From positions 19,990,993 through 20,054,992 of the forward strand of contig NC_064236.1 in assembly GCF_023101765.2 (NCBI RefSeq): a stretch of DNA of 64,000 bases. Reading direction: 5' to 3'. The notes beneath the pieces were generated by a model. That model did no database searches. It was not told where the DNA came from and worked only from the letters and a program-made list of their open reading frames with translations. The position numbers and the translations under genes are program-made. Below are positions 11,339-21,700 of this stretch, piece after piece. Source of the DNA: Spodoptera frugiperda. Its lineage: Eukaryota; Arthropoda; Insecta; Lepidoptera; Noctuidae. Positions within the stretch are counted from its first letter, which is position 1. Every line of letters starts with the position of its first letter.

Positions 11339-12198
11339 TACACAGAGTTCTATTTTGCACATTCTCATAATTACATGTTTATTTTTCATGCAAATATGGA
11401 CACGTGTTAAAATAAATTTAACTTCAAATTGTACAAAGTTTGCGTCGCGCTATTCCGCGCCGACTGGCGGGACTCGTTGACGATTTCACTGCAAACGAGT
11501 AGAAAATATGCCAATACAAACATGTGACGAGTAAATTCCCTTGTCGTTCCACCAAGTTCCTCGTTTTGGAATAAAAATAAACTGAATTTACACGTAGTAG
11601 TCAGACAAGTAAATATTGTTGCTTTTCCTCGCTTTTACTTAATTAGTTTTGGCTCAAACTATCCAGATTTGATCGAGATAAAATATATTTCGTTCTCTCA
11701 CTTGTCTTATAGGCAACACAATATTCTTAGCTTCACTTTATCAGACCTTAAATCTCCTTAAAGCCCATTACAACTGTCATGGATGTTCTGATATCCAATA
11801 TTATTATTTAATATTCAAGCACAATTGTGACTCCCTTCAAACATTAAGATAAATGAGTAAAATGAATGAAAATATTAAATTCCTCACTTTATTAAAAATT
11901 AAGTCAGATCTGTTCATCTGTTTCTCGTCACGCGAAATGTTGTTTTATTCAAAGAACAGGGAGCTTCCGCGAATTTAAATAAGCAAATTGCAAATTTACT
12001 CCGATCGGTTAATATCAATTTTAATCTGAAGTGTATCAGTTAACGTATCGCTCTTCGTAAATTGTTTGTCAATCGTGACATCGCCATCTATCGAGGGATA
12101 ATAAACGGAGTTGACAAGATACGAGTCGGTAGCCATTGTTATTATATTCTAATACATAATATTTCAAATTGAAATATACGAATACCGTAACTAAAGTT
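11339..12198. other. Spacer between gypsy element and Arp 2
   Basis: No gene or second LTR recognised. A short piece at about 12065-12095 faintly resembles the LTR but was not accepted. Confidence 0.4.
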
Positions 12199-12204
12199 TT
12201 TATT
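12199..12204 (-). promoter_or_regulatory. Candidate poly(A) signal of Arp 2
   Basis: Minus-strand AATAAA about 116 bp past the stop of Arp 2. The position is right, but the region is AT-rich, so chance occurrence is possible. Confidence 0.4.
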
Positions 12205-12319
12205 GTTCTTAATCAACTTACCAGTAACTAAATAGTCTCAAGTGTCTAACGCATAACTAAAATCTCTTACAATAACAAAATTAACATCTAATATAAATAT
12301 TTCGCACGAAATCGGCCGT

Positions 12320-12587
12320 TTAAAAGAACTTAGACTTGACAAGATCAGGTCCGGAATCATCGTACTCTTCTTTGGTCAGCCAGAAACCTTGCAAGTTTGG
12401 AAAGGAGGCTAGCATGGACCCTCCCACCCAGGCAGCGTACTGCCTCACGGGGATCGCGTCTACACGCGGTCGCACGTCGCGCGAGGATTTCTTCAGGTAG
12501 TGCGTCAGTTCCTTATTGAGGCGCTCTACAAAACCTAATGTCATTGTAGCGCCGCCAGAACACACGATGTTGCTGTAGAACATGGAC
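12320..12587 (-). CDS. Arp 2, exon 5 (C-terminal)
   Basis: Acceptor TTTCGACAG, then SMFYSNIVCSGGATM (actin LYANTVLSGGTTM), YAAWVGGSMLASF, WLTKEEYDDSGP (actin WISKQEYDESGP) and stop at 12320. A minus-strand AATAAA (12199-12204) lies about 116 bp downstream. Confidence 0.92.
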
Positions 12588-15500
12588 CTGTCGAAATATG
12601 AAACGAATGTGTAAATAGTAGAAATATTTGCAATAGTTGAAGTTAAGACTGCCTCGTTGGCCGAGTGGTTGCAACTGCGACTGCCGGGCCAGGGGTCTCG
12701 GGTTCGATTCCCGGGTCGGGCGAAGTATTACTGGGCTTTTTTCGGATTTTCGAAAATTTCTCAGTGGTAGCACGGAGTCTGGAAATGTGCCCGGTATATG
12801 GCAATAGGCTCACCACCTATTACATGGGACTCACAATATAAATTGTGAAAAGTGGGTGTACACAGTGGCATTACGTGCCATAATGTGCACCTCTGCCTAC
12901 CCCTTCGGGGATTAAAGGCGTGACGATATGTATGTAGTTGAAGTTAATTTAAATATAAATGTTAGAAAATGTTTACCTATAATCAATATCACATAAATCG
13001 ATACTGTGGCAAATGGTCTCCATTATATTTTTGCACTTCAGGTCTTCAAGCTCGGGTTTAAAGAAGACCTCTGGGCAGAGAAACCGCTCCTCTCCCAGTA
13101 GTAAGTCCTGACCATCCGGGAGGGTGTACCTAACCTTGCTATCATATCCTGATGATTCTGCTAGCTCCTTATCGTAGTGCTGGGATACGTAACATGTTTC
13201 TTTCTAAAAAGTCAAATATTAATGTGTAGGGTCTCAGCACACATATGGGATCGGAAAGGGATCGTCACCGTATCGCCTCGAGCCGTTCAGAATGGTTTGT
13301 ATTAAACTCCCTACTGCAACGCACACTAATCGGAATAATAACGTAATCGCCTCGCCTCGGAACAGGCTCCGAACTTGAATTCCCGCGCTTACGGCTCATC
13401 GTCCCCACGCTTACGTTTCTCCGTCCCGGCGCTTACGTCTCTCCGTACCGACTAACTATCGTGTTAGTCTAGTCGGTGTCGCCTAGCCGTAGCCGAGTTG
13501 ACGTACAGGCGCTGCTGATACGCTTTCGTTACGTGCATACGGTAGGTTGACGCCTGGTTGACAGCGAGGCGAAAGGCGTTACGGTTACGATCCCTTTCCG
13601 ATCCCATATGTGTGCTGAGACCTTTAAACGTAACTAAAATACAAATTTTTCTTCTAATACCGATTTACCAACCTTAATTTTTTCAATGAGATCTAGTTCA
13701 TATGGAGTTGTGAGTGAATACCCAGCTTTGAACATGAGATTCTGCAGTCTTTTAGTCAGCATATTGCCAGTTATCGGCGAGGTGAACGTAGCGTGCCTCA
13801 AGGGGAACCCTTCAAACACCGGTGCCACGTAGGAGCAGGAGTGGCCGCACTCCCAGACAACGCCAGATGTCCTGCCGTATGCATTCAGCACCAAAGCCGT
13901 TGACTTTGCAATGTAGAGCGAGTCAATGGCGAAGATTTCAAACAATATTTCAGCCATTTTTTGACTAGATGATAAAAGAATAAAATATTATAAAAAACGT
14001 AATGCTAGAACTATATTTATTATTTTTTTAAAGTCTCATCTCTATCGCACATACTTATCATTCTTTGACGTAAGAGGATGCACCGAGTGCAAAATCTTCG
14101 TAGACTCTGGTGGTACATGCAGTTCTTTGTAGAAGACGTGATGCCACAGCATCTCCATCTCATTCCAGTCGTCAATGAGACCTTCCTTCACCGGGTACAC
14201 CAACTTGGATATACCCCGGTTTTTAATGGCTTGAGTCCCACAATACACAATCGGTAAACCGTCCAGGAGACCGTCGCGACGAAACCTGTACAACAAAAGC
14301 AATAAATTAGAAAATATGAAACAAAAGCTCCCAAATAAAGACTAAAAAGAATATTTTTTAACACAATCATTTGTGTTTGTTTTCCCGAGTAATTGTATTT
14401 ATTTTAACCTTGGTTTTGATGTATTCCGTTAGCTCGTTTGTAAATAGGTACCGGAGGACTATTGTTTCTTCGATCGCTTCCAATCTACCTTTTTCAATAT
14501 CCAATTAAGAGGAAAAGAAAAGTAATGTTTACTTAGTACACTAGACTTTGTATCACAAATATTAAAACAACATTTAGCTGAAAACATACATTAAGTTAAG
14601 AGCTCATTATAATAGCTATTTTGGTTCGCTTCGTAGATCATTGTACGGCAGGTGCCCGCTTATATTTCGTACGGCGCTCTCACCTTAAGGAAATATTGTA
14701 AATGTTATGCTGCGGTCTGCCCTGTACACTGTATGCTATTCATGTTAGCAAGCTATTTTTTCCATTTTGCATTAAGTATTGCCTAAATTTTAAAGTATAA
14801 CAGCAAGTTTCGTCACATTCCTTTATCATCGGTACGAATAGGCATTTTTATCATCAACTTTAATGTGCAAAATGTTACCAGTTTACAAACTATCTCTTTG
14901 TAAGGATTTCATACAATGACACCAAATAAAATAATACTTTGTATACAACTCATGTACTCAAATACAATGGCGCTTTCATACTCCCACACATGGAGGATCA
15001 CATGGCACAAGTTGTGGCCACACATTTAGTATTCCAACTGAAGTAAGTACAAACTGTTGAAATCTGTTCAGCTGGACTGTGTCCGCACTCGCAGCCCACA
15101 GCGACATGTGTGCCCCGCACTCAGACAGACAGACAGAGGCGCTCAAACGTGATACACTGCAGGTCAGCTCAGTACACAATGAGTTACAAACGAGCCATGC
15201 ATTGTCCAATATAAGTACTTACCGCGAAACTTCTGCCCGCTGAGGGAGCAATGCGGTCGGAACACCTCGGAAACATTCCGACGGAAATTTGCATAATGTC
15301 ATTACGCTTATTATTCCCCGGGAGGATTCGTAGATTTGTGTATTTCTATATCCACTTTGTTGTTATTTTTGCAACAACCAGTCGAGAGAAACTCGTGCAA
15401 ACTACGCGCAATTAGGAAACAAAAATATTTGGACAAAACAAAAACATTCCAGCACGGAATCAATTTAGCCTCAATCACTATCAATCAAATTTCAGCGTGA

Positions 15501-17991
15501 GCAACAAAAAATTCACAACAAAATAGTTTACGTGCGGGATATGAAAGACCAACAGTGTGCCAGCTGCCAACATTCTCAGGCTATAAAAAATAGTGCAAAC
15601 AAGTTATTGTGGCGCTCAGCTATGGACAACACGCTTGTCCCCACACACGACACTTTTGTTGTCCTTTCTATTGAAGCTGCATTTGAATTCGTACTAAACC
15701 GTCGCCAGCAACATACGACAAATTATTCTAGTATTTTCTGTTCTGTACTTCAAAAACGTAGTCAACATTTTCTTACATATGCAAGAGTTATTTTAATTTG
15801 GTTCGGGTTTTAAATTGGCTCTATTTGCGTTCATTTTGCATGGGTTCTTGTATAACTGCCGGGAGTGTGCTCGAGCGGCAATCGTGCGAGCGTTCCTCGA
15901 GCGTCAACTCGCAGTGGAACTTACACACAAAGGAGAAGTTAATACAATGCATGCCGTACTTTCTTTCTTATAACTCAACCACTACCGCTTTGGTACTTGT
16001 AAGTGTTCACTTGAAGTTAGCATTCTCGTGTAGCGCTCTTTGAGCATTGTTTTGAGTACATTTGAACGTCACCACTAGCGTCTTTATAACAGTTTGTATA
16101 CGGTATACATTTAGATTTATTAAAGAGCTGTCAGATGTGGGTCCGGGGATGTAGCGTGGGCACAAACAAAAGGACGCGATGAGATCCCACTGTGTACCGT
16201 TATGGGACGGTGACATAATCATCTAAATTGTTTCCCTTGTTTGAGAGTGGCTGACAGGTGGACAGTGCTTGTGGCCGGTACAAATAGTACTACTAACACA
16301 GAAAATAACTTACAGCTCTATGGAAATCATGAACGAAGTTTTTTTCATAGTACGACATCAATACTCATTTTTTCCTAAGCGACAAAATACTAGACGTATA
16401 CTAAATACTAAAAGTATTTATGTAGTCGCTCGGAAAAGTGAAATCAAACCCGGTGCGCCCTAATTAAAACTCCGTCTAATAGCGACGGCAGTAGAAGTTA
16501 AAAAACAAGTAATAAACCATTGTGGCAAGTTTCGCTACACGAAGTAAAATACAGAAATGAGTGTAGCGGCTAGGTAGCCGGACTTAGAGGCGAGCCATTG
16601 TCGTCCATCTGTATAAAACTAGTTCCGAGTTGAATGGAACTTGACCGGCGGCGGTCCGAGTGCTCCAATATTTCTGACTTTCTATTCTGCGGGATAACGT
16701 AAGGACTATGATATTAACCGCGCCATGTGCAAGTTTTTAATGTCTCATACTTGATGTTTGTTTTCTCTACAACTTTCTACAGCTACAATATAAAGTTGTA
16801 AATATATTTTGTGTCGAGCTACGAAATATTTACAGTACGTGTTGTGACGATCAATAAGGTCCAAGATGGAATTAAGGGGAACAGTTCCGTTGAGTTAGAA
16901 AGTATTCGACTAAAGCTGAGTATGAATATTAAAATGAAAGTTAGAGTTAGGAGTAAGTTGACATTGTTTTCATTCTGTTGTAAACATAATTACAGATACT
17001 AAGACTTGAGACTACAGAAGTAAATTGTATTAAAGAAGTTATTGGACCGATAGTTGTATTAGTCTTAACGTTATTATGTTTTAAATAGTAGCAATTGGAT
17101 TAATTTAAGTTTAGAAAATATTTACGATTTCCGAGTCGGGCAAAGTATGCATAACTGGAGGTTTATCGGTTTTTCTCAGAAATTTCCTCGGAACATTTCT
17201 CAGTTGTTACTGAGAAATTGCACAATTCTATACTGTGGAAGTGTGCCTAGTATATGCCAATAGACCCTACCCTATTACATGTATATAGTACAATGGCACT
17301 AAGTGCCGTAATAAGTACCTCTGCCTAATATCCACCTCTGGGGATAAGAGACGTGACGATACCGATTAAAAAGGTAGGCAAAGAAGCTACTCGTGTCACG
17401 CCAAATTAAACAATCAAGATGCTGTGTTTAAAAGTGAACCACTTTTAATCTAATTAGATTTTCAAAAATGTAAGCTATTTTAAAGATCTTAGATAGAAAT
17501 TTAGCTTAGGTACTATTAGGATACTTATTTATATCTTTCTATATTCCTATGACTTTTTTTGGGATGGATCACCTCATGGTAAGCAATTGCTGTCGCCCAT
17601 GGACACTTGAAACACTAGAGGCGTTACAAGTGCGTTGCCGGCTTTTGGAGGTTAGGAATTTAAGGGTTGTCAGGGAATCGGGTATTAGGAAGATTGGGAA
17701 GGGGGGTAATTGGGCCTCCGGTAACCTCACTCACACAACGAAACACAACGCAAGCGTTATTTGACGTCGGTTTTCGGTGAGGCCGTGGTACTACTCCGGT
17801 CGAACCGGCCCATTCGTGCCGAAGCATAGCTCTCCCCTCCCACACTTAAATTACTTGCTACTATTATAATGAAATAGTTACCTGCCAACAATATTGGGCA
17901 CCATTGTCCGTGGAGAGGGTTCCCCGGCGAACCCTGCCTTGAAAGACTGTGAACCAGCATCGAACACCACTCCAAGAATGTCACCGGACAT
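12320..17991 (-). CDS. Divergent actin-related protein 2 (five exons, 375 aa)
   Basis: Five exons on the minus strand (17882-17991, 14055-14285, 13673-13964, 12977-13203, 12320-12587) join in frame to 1128 nt, encoding 375 aa, exactly the length of conventional actin. All introns use GT/AG and the phases match. Loop 1 is FDAGSQSFKAGFAG at residues 10-23, with K18 in the actin position. Loop 2 is ECGHSCSY at 152-159, so actin D154, D157 and H161 are replaced by E, H and Y, and actin Q137 is a Ser. The D-loop region is two residues shorter than actin. The C-terminal half has CSGGATM, AAWVGGSMLASF and a KSKFF end like actin HRKCF. ATP hydrolysis is predicted lost or weak. It is a paralogue of the neighbouring minus-strand Arp gene at 1584-5707. 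Function is unknown; an actin-binding, dominant-negative or structural role is possible. Confidence 0.92.
12647..12934 (+). mobile_element. Full-length tRNA-derived SINE in Arp 2 intron 4
   Basis: 288 bp with a tRNA-like head (about 12648-12725): A box TGGCCGAGTGG and B box GGTTCGATTCC, the internal RNA polymerase III promoter. The body ends CTTCGGGGATTAAAGGCGTG, then a TATG-type tail. It is flanked by a perfect 13-bp target duplication TAGTTGAAGTTAA (12634-12646 and 12935-12947). The long duplication indicates LINE-driven insertion. Related fragments are at 17128, 21745 and 29975. It is antisense to Arp 2. Confidence 0.88.
12977..13203 (-). CDS. Arp 2, exon 4
   Basis: Acceptor CTTTTTAG, donor TATAG|GTAAAC. 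It encodes KETCYVSQHYDKEL (actin EKLCYVALDFEQEM), TLPDGQ (actin ELPDGQ), GEERFLCPEVFF (actin GNERFRCPEALF) and CDIDYR. This exon bridges exons 3 and 5 and completes the actin alignment. Confidence 0.9.
13230..13622. mobile_element. MITE-like inverted-repeat element in Arp 2 intron 3
   Basis: Perfect 36-bp terminal inverted repeats beginning GGTCTCAGCACACATATG (13230-13265 and 13587-13622), with imperfect extension inward. The 393-bp element is GC-rich compared with its surroundings and has internal degenerate CGCTTACG..CTCCGT units. It makes up most of a 469-bp intron. No clear target duplication was seen, so the superfamily is open. Confidence 0.75.
13673..13964 (-). CDS. Arp 2, exon 3
   Basis: Acceptor CATCTAG, donor AAG|GTTGGT. 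It begins QKMAEILFEIF (actin EKMTQIMFETF) and carries the degenerate loop 2 (WECGHSCSY), VFEGFPLRHA, and the helix to EKIK. The downstream intron (13204-13672) is almost entirely a MITE-like inverted-repeat element. Confidence 0.9.
14055..14285 (-). CDS. Arp 2, exon 2
   Basis: Acceptor TTGTTGTACAG, donor GATAA|GTATGT. Encodes the shortened D-loop region followed by KLVYPVKEGLIDDWNEMEML and WHHVFYKELHVPPE, the best conserved subdomain 1 block of actins. It ends in phase 2 at the same place as the intron of Arp 1. Confidence 0.9.
14286..17127 (-). other. Arp 2 intron 1, unassigned part
   Basis: No exon or complete element recognised. The remainder of the intron holds a SINE fragment (17128-17365) and an interspersed repeat (17558-17848). 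Confidence 0.5.
17128..17365 (+). repeat. SINE fragment (5'-truncated)
   Basis: Matches the body of the SINE at 12647-12934 from the segment after the B box (CCGAGTCGGGCAAAGTA) to GGGGATAAGAGACGTGACGATA, with many substitutions and an internal insertion. No tRNA head and no clear target duplication. Confidence 0.65.
17558..17848 (+). repeat. Interspersed lepidopteran repeat, copy 1
   Basis: Runs from GATCACCTCATGGTAAGCAAT through CGCCCATGGACAC, GTGCGTTGCCGGC and GGGTAATTGGGCC to GCCCATTCGTGCC. Copies or parts occur at 44100, 45893, 50283, 51251 and 51855. No coding capacity. The class is not certain; a Helitron-like non-autonomous element is possible. It ends about 30 bp from the Arp 2 exon 1 donor. 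Confidence 0.7.
17882..17991 (-). CDS. Arp 2, exon 1
   Basis: Found by translating the minus strand upstream of the other exons. ATG at 17989-17991 opens MSGDILGVVFDAGSQS, continues KAGFAGEPSP and VPNIVG, and ends in phase 2 at GGCAG|GTAACT. The residues align one to one with actin 1-37. The split codon with exon 2 gives Arg37, the conserved actin residue. It lies 614 bp from the first visible dipeptidase exon on the other strand. Confidence 0.88.
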
Positions 17992-18604
17992 TTTTTTCTC
18001 TTATTATTTATTCTTTATTATTTTTCTCCTCAAAATGTATTTCAAAATCGTGGCCTTCGAGATTTTGATTGTATTGTCTTAATTATCGACATAGGTACCT
18101 TTGTGTGTAGGTGGCTGAGGCTATGGCTTATGTGCGATGCCTGTCAAGCCTATCTAATATTATTTTGATAAACGTATATTCATAAACCGATATTAAAAAC
18201 CATAAATTAGTTACACCAACTTTAACTTTAAGATGAACGATCTCATTAAAAGTAAAATGCTCCATACATTTCTTGGCTTGTCACTTGGAATAGATACTCC
18301 ATCTGTTAAATTAAGAGCTACAAGTAATTCTCCAGTATGATGGCAGCAGGCTCGTGGCCTCGATACTCGACACCTAATCCAATATTGTACATCTGAAAGC
18401 TATTTTGGTTCAGCCCTGAGATCCGATCGTTTGCCATTTTAACTAGATTAAATTGAAACATCTTGTTTCACGATTAATCCTCACTTAAAATACTGATGAA
18501 AATGTGAGATACGATGTATAGAATTGCTTTTGTCAATTTACTTTCTTAAAGAAAAAACATTAACTTTCTACATACTCTCAACGGTTTTTTCTATTTTCCA
18601 ACAG
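17992..18604. other. Spacer between Arp 2 start and first visible dipeptidase exon
   Basis: Holds the Arp 2 upstream region on one strand and dipeptidase intron on the other. No DGHND-encoding exon found here. Confidence 0.4.
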
Positions 18605-18737
18605 TTTTGGTCGGCGTTCGTCCCGTGCGCTACGCAGAACAAAGACGCGGTGCAGCTGACTCTGGAACAAATCGACGTGATCAAACGCCTCGTAGAAAAG
18701 TACCCTCAAGATCTGCAGTTCGCCACATCGGTCACAG
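18605..18737 (+). CDS. Dipeptidase exon A (FWS motif)
   Basis: Acceptor TATTTTCCAACAG, donor ACAG|GTGCCT, phase 0 in and phase 1 out. Encodes FWSAFVPCATQNKDAVQLTL (DPEP1 FWSVYTPCDTQNKDAVRRTL) and continues through VEKYPQ. The preceding exon should end in the VGGQ-type residues and was not located. Confidence 0.92.
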
Positions 18738-21700
18738 GTGCCTATATATTCTATAAAACTTCCTATATCGATTATAGGTGATATCATCACATGCAGTTAA
18801 ACGGTTAAAGTTAAAAGTACCTTTAGCCGACGAGCATACATTGAACGACTGTTGATGAAGCGAAAGAGGTATATAAGATTTGTAGCAATTGGTGTTCCGT
18901 AGTATCTGCGTACCACTCACGCCTGTCGTGGAGTTATGTATATATGTATGTATCTATTGCGGTTGTTATAATAACTTTTCATTCATTAAATCTATTATTA
19001 TTATTGTGATGAGATGTTTCTCATCACAATACAAGCGTGGCAACTAATCTATATTGAAATAGTCTATAGCAATAACTTCAGCAAACTGTGCAGAGACGAT
19101 AGTGGAAAATAATAGTCTAGAATAAGTTATTCCTTTATACAAGACTATTGGTTTATTAGTAGACAAGTATGCTCATACATGTTCAATGAAAACATTTAGT
19201 AAGCATTCATAATATTGGCATCACTGAGTAAACTGGTGTAAACAAAAAACGAATTTTACACTGGCAACACAATACACATGGTTTTGAAAAAAAAATCCTA
19301 ATGAAATACTGTATGTATGTAGATACCGCCTCGCAGCTCAATTCGTATTCATTTACATGTTTAAACTCGCTTAGCTGTCCACGTGTTTTACAAATTCTGC
19401 GTGTTATACTTTTTTACTATTTTGCGACAAAAAATAAGTTATACTACACAGCTGGTAAATTTAATCCGTTTAAAAAATATACCTAAAATTATTTCAGTCT
19501 TTTTTTAGAGGAGTAAATCATCTAGTTACCGCTCCCGCCTCGGGCGAGGCGAGAGGGCGTGTCAGGCTCTTACTGACTAATAACCACCCCGTTCCTATTC
19601 CTGTTTTTCGAGCCGGAGCTCCGGTAAACCCGATAGGTAGTATGTAGCTTCATATCAAACCCTCGTAACTTAATCCACTTACAAAACATATATAGACATG
19701 TTATGTTCAAGAAAAATTAAAGTAAATTCTATACTTAATAGCTGAGAGGATTATTGAAAGCTTATTATAGAAGCGGCGACAAGAGCATTGTCATTAATGG
19801 TTGTCCCTCGAGACTCGCTGCCGCTGCAGTACACGCTCCCTCTTAAGCTGTTGTAATAAATACTACAAAAGTAGTATAGCAAAGACTGAGATAAAATAAG
19901 CATTTAAATCTGTAACAGCAACAAGTGAAAGTACGTGCTTAATATAGCCGTATTGCGAGAAAGAAAATGTTTTGTAAAAATCTGCTTCGAGATTCTGTAT
20001 CGCTACATTGTTCGCAATAATCCTTGGATTTTGTTTTTGTGTTACGGTCTTAGATGTTTTATTTCATCCAAATTTATAATAACTCATTACTTATTCGGTA
20101 CAGTAAGAATTAAAGTTACGAAAATATTTTAATTATAACTTACTGTGTCCCAATCACTGACGTCAGACAGTCAGACGATACTATAAATATTTCAAAGAAC
20201 AAAGAACATTTCTATACCAAACGATAAACCAAAAAGGCAAAGATGAAGATAGCAATGCTTTAGAACCACTAACAAGATCCTTTTGCCACCTTACAGTTAC
20301 GGAAACGCGAAAAAGAAAAATACAGCAAGAAACATCTTTCAGAAATGAAATGAAAATATTAAAATGTAAACTGTATAAAAGAAAAACGTTTTTTGTTTTA
20401 AACGATACCCCGAGATGTCGTAGTACGCGTACTACGCCGTTTCGGAGCGACTAAACTAATTTGTAACTTTAAAACCGACTCGCGGCGGATATAGCCGGAT
20501 TTGTCGTGCACCGTTCTTGTAATTTATAGTTTTTGTTTTTCTTCGTATTATTTTTCTCTTTCAGCGTTTTGATTTATTCGTATCCCGTAATTGTATGAAT
20601 ATTTTGCGTAATTGAGTTTGCAAGATATCTTATTAATGTAAGCGTTGTAGGAAACTCGTTTGTTTCATAATATTTACGATCGTCGGCTTCATCGTGTTTA
20701 CAAAATGAATGTTTGTAATGAAATATGGATCTATATTTTATGCGAGATTAAAGTTGCTACGATGTTTTTACGTCTGAATCTTTTAACTCAGAATAATCTA
20801 CATAAAAATATAATATTGCCAAAGTTAGTCGTCACGTTCCCCTTTCTAAGTAGAAGTAGAAAAGACAATAGACTTCTTGGTAAGTACTTTTCTAACAATG
20901 GCGGCTGCCCCGCGCAGTGACGCCATAAAATATTCATCCCAACTTTCGTGGCGCATTCACAAACGTCATTAATTCATTTAACCTCCCCTCCGTATGAATG
21001 TAATATTCATACAAAAATAGAGGGACTTCAAGTTTGAAAGTCCATCGGCGAGATTAGCTCTCTGTACATTGAACGCAAACTTTGTAGGAGAGCTACAGTG
21101 TACAGACTTAAAGTTAGTTTTTAGAATAAATATAATATTAATATCTGCCCCATCCATTTGCAAACAAAGAAAGATACTCTAAGTTTAAATTTAGTAGATA
21201 CACTCCAAACTTTAGCGTACATTATTTTAAATAATGAAAATGAATTAATCACCGGTATAAATAATAAATAATACTACTTTATTATTATCCCATTTCCAAA
21301 ATTCATTCACGTCTAAATCGAATCTATTTCATAGGGTTAAATATTGATTAAAAATTCACCAAAACAACTTTTTCTATAGACAATCCAACAAGCAAAAGCT
21401 TGTAAGATATAGGAACAGAACAATACATGCATAGTATATACAGCATTTGAAAGTGAAACTGTCTGCTTAGAGCCACGCTGGCAGTGAGATGGTAACCCAA
21501 TACCTGCAGTTCAGCTTACGTTGCTAGCACAGACAGGGATTACACAGCTTACACGTGTAGGCTAGGCATTGTTGGCCAGTTCTACGCAGTCTGTGGAGCT
21601 AGATCAACAGGACGAATTACAACCATGATTTATTGCGTTTACTTAAAAACTGTTGATGATTATGTTAAAAGAAAAGGTTAAAGTTAAGGTTAAAATGACC

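Noticed and set aside
12050..12130. Possible 5' LTR remnant of the gypsy element
   Set aside because: Only a short, imperfect likeness (CGCCATCTATCG) to the LTR at 7552-7733; the motif also occurs elsewhere and no TGTAAA/TTTACA borders were found.
17757..17984. Minus-strand 75-codon frame
   Set aside because: Overlaps the true Arp 2 exon 1 in a different frame and runs into a repeat; no actin similarity.
20419..20436. 18-bp palindrome CGTAGTACGCGTACTACG
   Set aside because: Noted with similar GTAG-rich text at 22390 and 60700, but no element borders or function could be shown.
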